Notes: generated by a model not told the origin, from the sequence alone. A DNA stretch of 64,000 nt from Nymphaea colorata (GCF_008831285.2 NC_045142.1:13594716-13658715); one strand, 5' to 3'; shown: positions 42,340 to 54,299, counted from the stretch's first letter. Numbers and translations are program-made.

Positions 42340-44500
42340 TTTCTCTTTCATTGTGGTCACTAAAATGTCACAGCATTATAGTTGATACTTACAAGCATAA
42401 CGTTGCTGGAAAATGGTGGATGTTTTTTTAATTTCTCACATAAATGGTGGATTAAGAGGGCCAACACGTGCAGGCTGGGGTGGGATTTTCTTAATTTTAA
42501 ATCTGAGAATGATGTCCACCTGGGTCACCACAGAAAAAAAAAAATGTACATGTTAAAATCATATGTGCATGCATTTCCACGATTCTCACAATCAACCCAA
42601 ACCATATTTCTGTTTTGAAGACAAGAAAATAGTGTTTTCAAACTTAGTTTATCCCATAAGAAAACTCTGATTTTCCAAGAGTCTTACTTGTGCAAAATCA
42701 AGAAGAGAAGACCACCATAGTTTGGGAGAAAATGTAGCTCATTCGTTTATGTGACTGGATGTTTTTAACGATGTATGCAAAGAAAGAGAGACGAGTGAAG
42801 AATGAATGGTTTTTTTCCCCCTTGAATGAGCAACAAATCGGTCTCCATGATCTTTTAAAATCGTTTCCACCAAGAATCAGATCTACCCAAGCTATGAGTG
42901 CAGTCCACCTTTTGAATGGAAAATAGCAATCAAAATGAGCTTATCTCAACTTGTTCATTTCTGAAATTTTTAGAAACTCCCATGATTTTGAAGACTTAAC
43001 AATCAACAAAAGGCATAATCTAGTTGGTTTCTAAAAATGATCCTAGATCCAAAACAAGGACTTTGGTCAAGTCCAAAAGCACAAAAGAAATCCTATTTTT
43101 ACAAGCTTATTTGGAAATATGTAATTCCAAAGATCCAGTCATTTTCAAAATCAATGCAAGCCACTTTCAAAAATCAATACATATCAAGCTATTTCCAAAA
43201 TCAAAACTCAAAAATTAATTTTTCAAAAGCTTCAGAAAACGTGATATTCCTATGCAAAGAGAAAAATTCTCAAAGCTCAAATCCTTAGAAGTTTCAAACA
43301 AAAGAACTCATTTTGCTCATAATTTAGTAAAAAATGAGTTGAAATCAGCCTATCAAATGAATTTTGAAATCCTATTTCCAAAGACTAAAATTTCAAAACG
43401 TAAGCTCATGGACATCACCTCCAAAAGCCACTTCTACATCAAGGATGGGTTTGGAGATATCCTACATTTCCAACTTACAAGGTGGACTCATATCTATGCG
43501 AGATGAAAAGAGTGAAGCATGGAGATAAAAAGAGTGAAGCATGAATGCACATTTAGTTTATTTCATGCATGCATGCACTTACTCCACAAATGCATGCACT
43601 CACATTCACCAAGATTTAAGCAAGTCAAGTCGCTATTGTGACCAAGCATATTGCAACAAAAACTTGGTCATCTCACTTATTTTGATGCAAAAACACAAAC
43701 TTTTTAAAGAGGTCATAAAACCCGAATTTTCAAAATCAATTTCAAATCAGTTACATGACCGGATTTTCCCCAAAAACAACTTTCAAAACCAAAATATACT
43801 CAAAATCAAGTTTCATGATATTGACCAAAATCCCAAAAAAATCAAAATTCTAATTTTTCAAATCATGAAAATTCCCCTAAAACTAGAATTGGACTTCCAA
43901 TTTCAAATTTTCCAAGCTCATTCCAGGATCAAAACCAACCAAATGAAATCAAGTTCTCCCAAAACTAGGTCCAAATCTCAAGATTCCCCAAATCTAAAGA
44001 CGTTTTCAATTGGTCAATTTCCAACCATTCCAAGTCTAAAAATTTCAATTTTGAAGATCCAATTTTCAAAATTTCCAGTTAGACTTCAACTATCCAATTT
44101 CATTTTTCCAAATTCAATTTTGGCTTCAAAACAAAATTCTGGCCCCAAGGCTTCCAAGAATTTTCAAATCAAATTTCAAAAATCCAAACTCTTCTAAATT
44201 CTAAAGTCTAGCCCAAACTTTGAATTTTTAATTCTCAATTCCAAGATCTTGGTTTCAAAAACAACATTTCAATTACCAAATCCACAATTCTATTCAAAAT
44301 CCAAAATTTAAGCTCTCTTTCAATTCCAATTTTTTGGACCAAATCAAAGTTCAATTGCTAAAATCTGGGATTAATTCAAAAATCTCATTCCAATGGTGAT
44401 CTCCTTCTGAAATACAAAAATATTCTCAATCAAATCCAATCTTTTGTTCAAAATGAACTCCAAAAATCTAAAATCCAATCCCTGCACATACATGTAGGAA
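42340..44500 (+). repeat. AT-rich, G-depleted 5' block (probable LTR/leader)
   Basis: From about 43030 the plus strand is strikingly poor in G and rich in CAAAATTTC-type words. A 218-codon frame at 43541-44197 is open only because TAG and TGA are rare; it has no domain. The segment near 43550-43680 resembles the reverse complement of 24760-24890 in the solo-LTR-like block. Confidence 0.6.
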
Positions 44501-44517
44501 AAATAACTTGTCAAAGC

Positions 44518-44898
44518 TTGAGAAATCTAGACCGTGGGTCGATTACCTTGTTAATGGCAGTAGGAACAGTTGATCCTCATGTTGATGTTGGTCCCTTACT
44601 CCTAAAATCTATTTTCAAGAAGAACTCTAATTTTGCTGATTTACGTGCAACCTTCCTTGTGCCTACACCAGGGAATGAAGGGTGCAAACATATCGCACAC
44701 CCGGTGGGACATTCATCATCTGTCTGGTTTTTCAAGCACAAGTCATTTTCTAAATATGGCAGGCATCCATTGCATGAAACCTTCATGACCACACTTACCT
44801 GCATCATGCATGATTTTATGCCTCTAGGACCAGTTGAGGAGAAAAAACATGCTCACTTAGTCCTAATTCTACCCCTCCTCAATCTAGGGATTGTATGA
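44518..44898 (+). pseudogene. Tat-like element, N-terminal piece of the extra ORF
   Basis: An open 126-codon frame (DRGSITLLMAVGTVDPHVDV, FADLRATFLVPTPGNEG, GRHPLHETFMTTLTCIM) directly upstream of the duplicated region. The sequence looks like genuine protein but I recognise no domain. It is followed by stops before the plant-mobile-domain-like segment. Its position fits the N-terminal part of the extra ORF in Tat/Ogre elements. Confidence 0.4.
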
Positions 44899-44912
44899 GG
44901 TCAATGTTTGCT

Positions 44913-46027
44913 CTCTAAGTTTCAAAAACTCATCTCTTATCAATGTATGCAATAGAGACATTTATTTTTGCATTCAAGTTTTCAAAAACCCCCTTTCCTC
45001 TCATGTCCTGGTCATCACATTGCCAGACTCTTTCTAGGACCCAGTCTAAGATATAGCCTTACAACTGGACCAACCAATTGGATTGAAAAATCTTCCCTGT
45101 AGTACCAAAGCAAATAATAGTCCTCGGTATATCAATGGGTAAACAAGTTGATACAGGGAGCTCCAAACCGTAGATGAATCTGAAAATGACCAATACCATT
45201 AATATTGGTAAAAACTTAGCCCCATTGTGGACCTAATATTATTTTCCAAAACAACCAAATTCTCAGAAATGATTGTTTGTTTTCTTATGATCACATTCTC
45301 TTTGATGGGCTTCAATCCATACCAACTGGAGTCTACCTACCACAATGATACTTGTCATGGTACCACACCTTTAGATGTATGTTTCAAGACCACCTGAAAA
45401 ATTGTGGGGTCAAAGAAGTAGTCAACTTGGTGACCCAACTTATCATTGGCTGTTTGGTCCACACTTTGACCTCTAAGTTTCAAAAGCTCATCTCTTAGCA
45501 ATGTATGCAATAGAAACATTTATTTCTACATTCAAGTTTTCAAAAACCCTCTTTCCTATCAAGTCTTGCTCATCACATTGCCAGACTATTTCTAGGACCC
45601 AGTCTAAGATATAGCCTTACAACTGGACCAAACAATTGGATTGAAGAATCTTCCCTTTAGTACTAAAACAGACAATAGTCCTTGGTATGTCAATGGATAA
45701 ACAAGGAGATACAGGGAGCTCCAAAGCATAGATGAATATGAAAATGACCAATACCATTGATCTTGGTATAAACTTAGGCCCATTAGGGACCTAATATTAT
45801 ATTCCAAAACAACAAAATTGTAGGAAATGATTGTATGTTTTCTTATGATCACATTCTCTTTGGCGGGCTTCGATCCATACCAACTGGAGTCTACCTACCA
45901 CAATGATACTTGTCATGGTACCACACCTTTAGATGTATGTTTCTAGACCATCTGGAGAATTATGGGCTCCAAAAAGTAGTCAACTTGGTGACCCAACCGA
46001 TCAATGGCTGTTTAGTCCACATAATTG
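44913..46027 (+). repeat. 558-bp tandem duplication
   Basis: Copy 1 starts at 44913 and copy 2 at 45471 with CTCTAAGTTTCAAAA. Both contain ACCCAGTCTAAGATATAGCC, AGATACAGGGAGCTCCAAA-like text and TACCACACCTTTAGATGTAT in the same order. They differ at scattered bases, so the duplication is not recent. Confidence 0.93.
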
Positions 46028-46560
46028 AAGAAAGATTGAATCCAAGAGCCAATACATTTTGGTTTCCATTAGGTGAAATGACCATCACCCAGGATGAATT
46101 TTCCAATATCATGAGACTCCCTCAGTCGGAAGGCGATCCTAGAGGGTTGATTGAAATTCAGTTCCTCATCAACCAAGAAGAAGAACTTTTAGAGGTGATG
46201 CACAGACTCACTAGAAAAAGAAGTTGGCCACTCATGAACAAAATGGACATCAGTTCATTCAATTAGAGAGTCTCAGCAAGAAACTCTCTCAATATATCAA
46301 TCTGACTACCTTATTTAGCAATGTTTTTGACAAGTACAAAAACTCAATGATGATGTACATCGTTGGACTTATCTTCTTCCACAACAAAGAAAAAAATATG
46401 GATCTCAAGGTCACTCAGCTTTTTAGAAAATGGGGACACATTAAAGTCGGTCATCGATCAATAGTCAAGGCAGCTCTCACCTTTCTATACAGAAGGTTGT
46501 CCAACTTATCAATTGAAGATGCATGCTACATTGAAGGATGCGTCTTCTCCCTATAGTCTT
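45910..46560 (+). pseudogene. Plant-mobile-domain (aminotransferase-like) segment of the Tat-like element
   Basis: LENYGLQKVVNLVTQPINGC, ANTFWFPLGEMTITQDEFSN and IMRLPQSEGDP match the conserved core of the plant mobile domain (NTFWFP.GEMTITL.D..). The next frame (46224-46556) continues with FLYRRLSNLSIEDACYIEGC. The domain is known from plant proteins such as MAIN and from transposons; its biochemical role is unsettled. Stops downstream show decay. Confidence 0.65.
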
Positions 46561-48000
46561 GATTCTACAAACATGCAGGACCACAATCTACCCATTTCCA
46601 AAATCTTGACAAAAGATTCTTCAACGTGAAACATTATCAAGAAAAATAGAGCAAGTTGATCAAGAAAACATCATATGGGCTTTCTTTTACATAGTTGTCA
46701 TCAAATCAAGATACACATACAACCTAGATAGAGGTTGCCTACTCCTCAGACCCTATTTCACAGTGGAGTACCAACCAGAGTGTTGTCTTCTTCAATTCTC
46801 GCAGCGATAAAGGCAAGTTCATGGGATCAGATCCAAAAGAACCATTGTAGAGCACGGACTTGATACTCCAGAGTGGTCCAAAACATATGCCCTAACCCAA
46901 CAACGATGGAGGCATTTTGTTCATATCTACCCGATCCTTTATTCAGCCATAGGTCTTGATTTGTGAAATGGTGGGAAGATACCCGTCCATTGGGAACCCT
47001 TACTCAGGGGTCAAAATCTAGTCTGAAAATGTAATCGATCAAATATGCAAAACAACATTGTTTAATCTTGACATTGCAATGATGAATCAAACACTTCTTT
47101 TCATTAAATGTCCATCATCAAATCATTTTCTAAAATTTCTAATCCCTATCATTCTTTTTTTCTTCTCACTCAGGTGAACATTTAGTTTGTGGAGGAAACC
47201 AGAAGTCTAAGAAAGAGGATGATAGAAATGGAGTCTAAACAGCCACTTCCTCTCAACAAAGTTGATGGATCATCCTCAACCTCTAGCACTGCCTTAAAAG
47301 CTCTTGAACCAATCAAGAGGAATACAGGAGACTTTGCCAATTCATGAACAGATTCAACAAAGAGCAAGCAAAGGTAGACAAGAAGAAAAAGATGAAGAAG
47401 ATTAAGGAATCATCATCTAGTGACTGTGATACCTCCAACGACACCACTACAAAACTGGTAGAAAAGAGAACAAGACAACCCCTAAAGAGAAAAAGGGAAA
47501 GGTGGAACCTATAACAATCAAGCTCCAAGAAGTTGAGAAGAAGCTCAACACCATTCAGCTTAAAGGGAATAACAAGCAGAATTAAATTTGTGAAGATTTC
47601 TATGGAAGTTTTGAGAACAACAAAAATTGCCAAAGAAATTTGTGAAATTTGACAGCCAAGGAGACCCGAAAGTTCATTCGGCGATGTTCTTCACCAATTG
47701 TTACAAATTTAGGAACAACTATCATGTACTAAAAAAATATTGTTCCAGATGCAGTAGACACGAAAATGATCAAAGTAACTCCTGGACAGCTAGAGATAAT
47801 CACCAATCCTTTTCCAAAACATGATAAAGGATATAATCCCAATGATTAGACATGCTTCTAACCCATCTAAACAGCAAGTCATGGTGATTTGCAAGAAAGA
47901 AATTCCTATTAACTTCTTCTAATTACTAACATGGAGAGATAAAAGAATGGCCAGGTTCGGAGAAGCGCCCACTACCCGTTTTTGCCCCCGTAAAAGAAGA
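46561..48000 (+). pseudogene. Tat-like element, degraded ORF tail and gag region
   Basis: No long frame survives. Short stretches (MESKQPLPLNKVDGSSSTSS near 47220; KKFVKFDSQGDPKVHSAMFF near 47630) look like protein between the mobile-domain ORF and the protease. I assign this to gag by position only. Confidence 0.35.
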
Positions 48001-48079
48001 AGAGTCTAAGCTGGAGCCTTTGAAGACACTATACAATTGGAAAGAACCTATAACCCCAATCAATACAAAAAAAATCAGT

Positions 48080-48520
48080 CCAAATAGATGAGATCAATGG
48101 GTCTAGGAGTTGTACCAAAATGACCCCATATGCTTCATTGATGAAGATCTTCCCAATGGACGAACCCTGGACAATGATGCTCTCCACATCGCAATCACAA
48201 CATAGGGCATTGCAGTCACCTACATGCTGGTCGACGATGGGAAAGTAACATTTTCTCATTTCAAACAGCACAAGCACTAGGGATTTCAGCACCGGAATAT
48301 GCACATGCACATATCACAGTCCATGGATATGATGGATAAGGACAATCCTGCCTAGGGTGTGTATGTCTAAAAGTTGACATTGCACAAACTCTATTCGATG
48401 TTCTATTCCACATAGTGGACATAGATTCATCCTTTAACATGAATTTGGGCCAACCATGGATTCATTCGGCCAACACAGTCTCATCTACCCTGCACCAATG
48501 CATGAAGATACACTAATACA
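48080..48520 (+). pseudogene. Tat-like aspartic protease remnant
   Basis: Across frames one reads TYMLVDDGK (degenerate active site), QALGISAPEYAHAHITVHGY, LKVDIAQTLFDVLFHIVDID, and NLGQPWIHSA followed by LHQCMKI. This is the typical run of a Tat-lineage protease ending in the LGRPWIH block. Frameshifts and stops separate the parts. Confidence 0.7.
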
Positions 48521-48831
48521 AAAGTTCTACAAGATGTCTTTGTGCAAGCCAAAGAAGCAAATGTGAGTGTCAAAGGTAACAAACCTGCTCATTCTAAACC
48601 AACTTCAGAGATTGCCATCTATTCAAAGAAAATTTCTAAAATGAAAAATAATTCAAGCTCATTCTACAATAAGGGTATCAACCATTCATCAGCCCTTAAA
48701 AGAACTCAAGTGGCATCCTAGAATCTATCACAATCCCAGTACAGAGAGGCACTCTTTGGTGTCACATCAATGAAGAAGTGGTGGAAGGAGGAAATCAAAA
48801 AATAGTGCCATGTATCAAAGGGACCACGATT

Positions 48832-48845
48832 GGGGGGGGGGGGGG
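48832..48845 (+). repeat. Poly-G tract (14 G)
   Basis: 14 G in a row followed by CGCG, the longest homopolymer G run in the window. Confidence 0.95.
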
Positions 48846-49169
48846 CGCGTTCACTGACAATTGAAAATTAGTCATACTATTTTACTTGTTTTTCCCTTTT
48901 CCAAGAAAATCATCATACTTTGTTGATGACCAAGCATTGCATTTTGTAATCTTATTGATATGCAATGATATATGATCTCAATCAATGTGATTTTGCTTTG
49001 CACTCTATCTCACAAGTTCATTCTTTTACTTAGGATAGCATCCAGAGGAAAAGAATCAATATTACTAGCAGAAATGAGTTAGGAACTCTCAATGATAGAA
49101 TATCCAAAGCTCACCCAAATGGAAAAACAAGATCAGCCATCGCCTTTAGTTAATGATCTGACAAAAAAA

Positions 49170-49600
49170 AAATTAACATAGGCATTACAAATAATCCAAA
49201 AATACTACAAATTGGGACTAATATCTCTCCAAAGGAAAACATTGAGTTAATCAAATTCCTTAGAAAGCATCAAAAGGTTTTTGCATGGACCTATGAAGAC
49301 AAGCCAGGCCTCAACACCAAATTAGTCGAACATAGGTTACCCTTAAAATCGAAATGTGAATCAATTAAGCAAAAACTAAGAAAATTGGATCCTCGACTTG
49401 AAGGACAAGTTAAAGAAGGACACTAAGACCTATTGAAAGACAGATTTATCCGAGCAATCGACTAACTTAAATGATTAGCAAACATCATGGTAATTCCCAT
49501 GAAAAATGGCAGAATTCATCTCTGCATTGATTTCAGAGATTTGAACAAAGCCACTCTTAAAGATGATTACTCATTATCCAACATCAACCTGCTATAACAA
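49170..49600 (+). pseudogene. Tat-like reverse transcriptase, N-terminal part
   Basis: In shifting frames: a LGL.SLQRK-type start, VFAWTYEDKPGL-like text near 49280, the SIKQKLRKLDPRLEGQVKE region near 49360-49410, and GRIHLCIDFRDLNKATLKDD near 49510-49565, ending at SNINLL where the copia insertion begins. The continuation is at 54724. Confidence 0.8.
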
Positions 49601-49604
49601 GACA

Positions 49605-49615
49605 TGTATCAGAGC
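49605..49615 (+). other. Primer-binding-site-like start of the nested copia
   Basis: TGTATCAGAGC, one base from the canonical TGGTATCAGAGC after alignment; it normally sits directly after the missing 5' LTR. Confidence 0.6.
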
Positions 49616-50183
49616 TGTGAAAAGCAGCTGATGAAAACAGAATGCGCCTTCCACCAGAAATCACCACTCACGGTGAGAATCTCTACCAGCGTGTTCAAGT
49701 CCGACAACCCTTATCATCGGGCAGGAGTCCAGGATAACCCAAGGCTTCTTCATATCATTCCAAAAGGCGGTTCTGCATTTTTCTAGAGCCAAAGGAAATA
49801 AATGATCACTCCTTGTTGCCAAAACAGAGGAAAAAGAGAGGCAGAACAGATGAAGTTTTGCTTGCCTATTCGCGGTATCATTTAGTGCTGGCGTTGCCAA
49901 AATCGGTCACTCCAGCTATCGAGCAAGAATCCAAATGTTTCCTGGACGTGTGCAGATGCTTCCAGTGCATTTGCAGATTTTTTGGGGCTTGGAGAAGGAA
50001 GCACTTGAGTTTTGAAGCATCGCTAGTTGAGAAGCAGGAGGAACAGGTGCTGTTTTCCTCCCTTTCTATTTATTGACTGGTGTTGCCTCCTCAGGTGATC
50101 GTTCACTGCGAGTTTATAGCAGAAAGTACCTTCATTCATTGCGGATTCAACAGCTCCAAACTTGACCAGATTCGTGATTCATT

Positions 50184-51086
50184 ATGGCATCAAACGGAGG
50201 TGTAACTCAGATGTCATTGCAAGGTACTACTTTACCTTTACTGTATGCACCAACCACTTTACAGCAATATTTGAACATCAAGTTGACTGTGGATATTTTT
50301 TTACTGTGGGAATCGCAATTTCTACCTCTACTATATTCATATGATTTTCTTGGGTTCATCGATGGTTCTAAACCATGTCCGAACCAATATATCACTAGTA
50401 GTGATGGGAAATCTCAATCTATTAACCTTGAATATGTGACTTGGATGAGGCAAAATCAACATCTCTTAAGTTGTATTATCTCCTCATTGTCTGAAACTAT
50501 TATTGCACAAGTAGTTGGGCTCAAGATGTCATATGAGGTATGGAATGCTCTTAAAAGGTCCTATGCTGCTCATTCTTGCTCAAGAATCATGCAACTCAAG
50601 GAACAACTACAAGGACATTGGAAAGGAAATTTAACTATGGATGATTATTTTTATAAAGCCAAGATGTTGGCTCACCAACTTGCTATTGCATCAAAACCAG
50701 TAGAAGAGGAATACTTAATTATGCACATTCTGAGAGTACTTCCTCAAGAATACTCAGCTTTCAAAACTTCTTTGACCACTCGAGTAGATCTGATATCTCT
50801 CAGTGACTTGCACGACCTACTACTCACTCAAAAGGCACAACTTAAAGATCATGATTTTGAGCATGAAACGTTTACTCCTGCTGCCCATTATTCCCAACCA
50901 TATTCAACGACTAGGGAAAATTTCAACAGAAGACAACCCTCAATGATTCAAAGAGGCCGTAGTGGAGGCCATGGCAGATCTGATGCAAGACATGGCAGGT
51001 CTGATTTTGGTGGAAAAAATCATATTATTTGCCAATTTTGTGATAAAATGGGTCATAGTGCCAAGACTTGCTTTAAAATAGCATAG
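50184..51086 (+). CDS. Copia gag polyprotein (nested element)
   Basis: 300 codons, fully open. MASNGGVTQMSLQGTTLPLL leads into a UBN2 gag domain (residues about 30-230; PTTLQQYLNIKLTVDIFLLW, NALKRSYAAHSCSRIMQLKE, LRVLPQEYSAFKTSLTTR). A Gly/Arg/Ser-rich stretch (RGRSGGHGRSDARHGRSD) and a CCHC knuckle CQFCDKMGHSAKTC near residue 285 follow. The frame ends at TAG shortly after the knuckle, before the protease. Ancestrally the polyprotein probably read on, so this stop may be a mutation. Neighbouring leader 49616-50183 shows nothing else. Confidence 0.9.
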   Translation: MASNGGVTQMSLQGTTLPLLYAPTTLQQYLNIKLTVDIFLLWESQFLPLLYSYDFLGFIDGSKPCPNQYITSSDGKSQSINLEYVTWMRQNQHLLSCIISSLSETIIAQVVGLKMSYEVWNALKRSYAAHSCSRIMQLKEQLQGHWKGNLTMDDYFYKAKMLAHQLAIASKPVEEEYLIMHILRVLPQEYSAFKTSLTTRVDLISLSDLHDLLLTQKAQLKDHDFEHETFTPAAHYSQPYSTTRENFNRRQPSMIQRGRSGGHGRSDARHGRSDFGGKNHIICQFCDKMGHSAKTCFKIA

Positions 51087-51116
51087 AAAGATCACAACGG
51101 AGCAGCTATTACCAAC

Positions 51117-52214
51117 ATGAACTTGTCACCATCCTCAAATGCTCAGGTATATCAATCAGCTCCACATATGCTAGATGATGCAAATTGGATCCCTAACACA
51201 CGAGCAACCCATCACATCACCAATTCTTTTGGGTTGATGACTATTCATGAACTTTATGAAGGCAATGACACCATCAAGGTTGGAGATGGAACAGGTGTGT
51301 ACATTAAAAACATTGGGTCAGCTTTCTTTCGTCTTCCTAAATCTACTGTTGCTTTGCGTGATATTCTTCTTGCTCCTAAAATGGTTTATAATCTGTTATC
51401 TATAAATAAATGCTGCAAGGATAATCAAGTTGTGTTCGAATTTTCTGCTGATCATTGTGTGGTGAAGGACCAACGTACAGGGGTGGTGATACTTCAAGGA
51501 AAGAGTGGCAACGACTTTTATCACCTTCAACTCCCACAACCAAAAATCAATCACCGTCAAATTGAGAAGGTGGCATTATATGGAGAACAGAAGACAGTTA
51601 GTAGATGGCATGCTAAACTAGGACATCATACCTTGAATATTGTTAGTTTTATTTTGAGACAATTTCAACTTCCTTTTGATTATGATGTCAAAAACAATGA
51701 TTTTTGTGATGTTTGCCAATCTGGGAAACCACATGCTCTTCCTTTTGCTCAATCTGATCATAAGGCTACTAAACCTTTAGAAGTTGTTCACTCGGATGTC
51801 TGGGGTCCAGTGCCCATGATTAGCAAAGATAGATATCGATACTATGTTTCCTTTATATATGAATACTCTAAGTATACATGGATTTACTTGCTAGCATATA
51901 AGTCTGATGTTGAAAATGCATTCAAAGCGTTCAAGGTGAAAGTTGAAAATATATATGATACAAAAATTAAATTTTTCCAATCTGACGGTGGTGGTGAGTA
52001 TGCAGCTTTTAACAAATTCTTTCAAGATCATGGTATAGAAAAAAAAATTTCATATCTGCATACACATGAACAGAATGACACTGCTGAAAGGAAACATCGC
52101 ACCATTGTAGAAACAAGTCTCTCTCTTCTTAAACATGGAGGTGTTCCAGCAGAATTTTTGAAAATATACATTCAGCACAGCAGCATACTTATTGAACCGT
52201 GTTCCTACAACTAG
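51117..52214 (+). pseudogene. Copia protease and integrase (nested element)
   Basis: 365 open codons. The protease site reads WIPNTRATHHITN, so the catalytic Asp of DSGATHH is lost. GAG-pre-integrase RWHAKLGHHTLNIV, zinc pair CDVCQSGK, integrase core LEVVHSDVWGPVPMIS (first Asp), FFQSDGGGEYAAFNKFF (second Asp) and the Glu region NDTAERKHRTIVE follow. The frame then shifts at about 52195 into the next segment. Confidence 0.92.
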
Positions 52215-52473
52215 ACTCAAAGGCAAGTCTCCCTTTGAAACTTTGCACAAACGAACACCAAATTATACCTTTCTGCGAGTGTTTGGCTGCGCTGCCTACC
52301 CAAACCTACAATCTTATCGCGACCACATGCTTCAGCCCAAATCTTTCAAACACATCTTTCTTGGGTATTCTAATGTCCACAAGGGATACTTATGTTACAA
52401 CCTACAAAGTTCCAAAATCATTGTCAGCCGACATGTTGAGTTCAATGAGTCAAATTTTCCATTCCTTGATTAG
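52192..52473 (+). pseudogene. Copia integrase C-terminal segment (nested element)
   Basis: NRVPTTRLKGKSPFETLHKR, FLRVFGCAAYPNLQSY, KSFKHIFLGYSNVHKGYLCY and SRHVEFNES, all standard for the copia integrase tail. It ends with a stop at the start of the proline-rich linker (52474-52930), which is frameshifted. Confidence 0.9.
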
Positions 52474-52849
52474 CAAAAACCACTTGATGTTACCCATCTT
52501 ACCACCACACCAATACCTATTCTTTTACATATGATACCTCCCTTACCCAATACTCCCTCTGGTCAGCCACCATCCAATCTAACCAGTTCTACACATGAAC
52601 CAAATGACACCCAATCCACAACACTTATGCCCTCTGAACCTCCAACTACAGATCCTCAAATGCCATCTCTTTGAACCCATAGGATGATCACTCGCTCACA
52701 AGATGGTACGAGAAAACCCAAACTCTCATTTCCAATGGCCTACCCTCTTCCCACTGCTCTTGTCACTCAATAATGCTCCAACCAAGAACCAAGAAGTTAT
52801 GTCCAAGCACTCAAGTCAGCCCATTGGCAAGATGCTATTGCCAAGGAGA

Positions 52850-53520
52850 TGCAAGCCCTTCATCAAAATGGAATGTGGACTCTTGTTCCACCACCGGACA
52901 TTTACCATTATAGGGTGTAAAACGTAAAGCTGATGAAACTTTGGAATGTTACAAGGCTCGATTTGTCACCAAATGCTATGATCAAATTGAAGGCATCGAC
53001 TACTATGAAACATTCAGCCCTGTTGTAAAACTAGCTACCGTGCGCACTGTTTTATCTCTCGCTACTTCTCTCAGCTGGCTTATAAAACAGCTTGATGTTA
53101 ATAATGTGTTCCTTCATGGAGATCTGATTGAAGATGTATATATGGCTCAGCCTCCAGGATTTCAGGATCGACATCACCTAGGTTATGTGTGCAAACTTCA
53201 TAAAGCAATCTATGGACTTAAACAAGCTCCAAGAGCCTGGTACCACCATCTAAGTCAGGCATTATCTCATATGGGCTTTAAAATGTCTCAGGCCTACACT
53301 TCATTGTTCACCTTGATTATAGATCAAGTTAGGATATTTATCATGGTTTATGTCTATGATATTCTAATCATAGGTAACTCTATTGTACAGGTTACTGAAT
53401 TAATTCATCACCTCAGTACAACCTTCTCTCTCAAAGATCTCAGCTAGTTACATTATTTCTTGGGTATTCAGGCTATTCCAACAACAGAAGGGTTGTTCTT
53501 GTCACAACAAAATATATCAT
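52850..53520 (+). pseudogene. Copia reverse transcriptase (nested element), catalytic site altered
   Basis: After the linker, 52941-53447 gives CYKARFVTKCYDQIEGIDYY, FSPVVKLATVRTVLSLA, QLDVNNVFLHGDLIEDVYM and AIYGLKQAPRAWYHHL. The catalytic motif is YVYDIL instead of YVDDIL: the first catalytic Asp has become Tyr. A stop at 53445 and a frameshift follow, so it is inactive. Confidence 0.93.
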
Positions 53521-53527
53521 TGACATT

Positions 53528-54250
53528 TTGACTTGGACACATGTGACTGGTGCCAATCCTATCATACCTCTACCAGCAAATTCCTCACTAACAAAGGTTG
53601 GAACACCCTTCTTAGATGCCACACTATATCGCCAGACAGTTGGGGCTCTTCAGTACCTCACCATTACTAGGCCTGATCTATCCTATGCAGTCAATAAGGT
53701 TTGTCAGTTCGTGCACGCTCCTACAACTGACCACAGGAATGCAGTGAAATGGATATTACGCTATGCCAAAGCCACCATTCATCATGGCCTTCTCCTCAAA
53801 CACAACTCATCAGCTCACCTGCATGCTTACTCTGATGCAGACTGTGCTGGCTGTCCAGAAGATCGCAAGTCCACTGGGGCCTATGCTATCTTCCTTGGCT
53901 GGAATTTGATCTCTTGGAGTTCAAAGAAACAACCCAGTGTAGCTCGATCCTCCACTGAAGCTGAGTACCGGCAGTCACCAATGCCGCTGTGGTGGTCCTT
54001 TGGCTTAAATATTTGTTACATGATATGGGTGTCTCTCTTTCTGAACCACCAATCCTTTGGTGCAACAACATTAGTACCACCTATATGATGGTGAATCCGG
54101 TTCTTCATCAGAAAAGTAAACATATTGAACTGGATGTACACTTTGTCTAAGATCTTGTCGCTGGAAGGCAACTTTCTGTGGGACACATTCCCACCGCTCA
54201 TCAATTGGCGGATCCTCTCACCGAAGCACTATCCACAGAAGCACTTCGAG
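53528..54250 (+). pseudogene. Copia RNase H (nested element)
   Basis: YRQTVGALQYLTITRPDLSY, AVNKVCQFVHAP, LHAYSDADCAGCPEDRKSTG, LISWSSKKQPSVARSSTEAE and YR, then after a frameshift a K-H-I-E-L-D motif near 54118 and TAHQLADPLTEALS near 54197. These are the usual catalytic blocks, spread over frames. Confidence 0.92.
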
Positions 54251-54299
54251 GATGTTTCAAACTCAATGTTCGTTCCGGACCATTGAGTTTGAGGGGGGA

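Noticed and set aside
43541-44197. 218-codon open frame
   Set aside because: The DNA is G-depleted, so stop codons TAG and TGA are rare. The translation is Lys/Ile/Phe/Ser/Gln-rich, without domain structure, and adjacent frames are similarly open.
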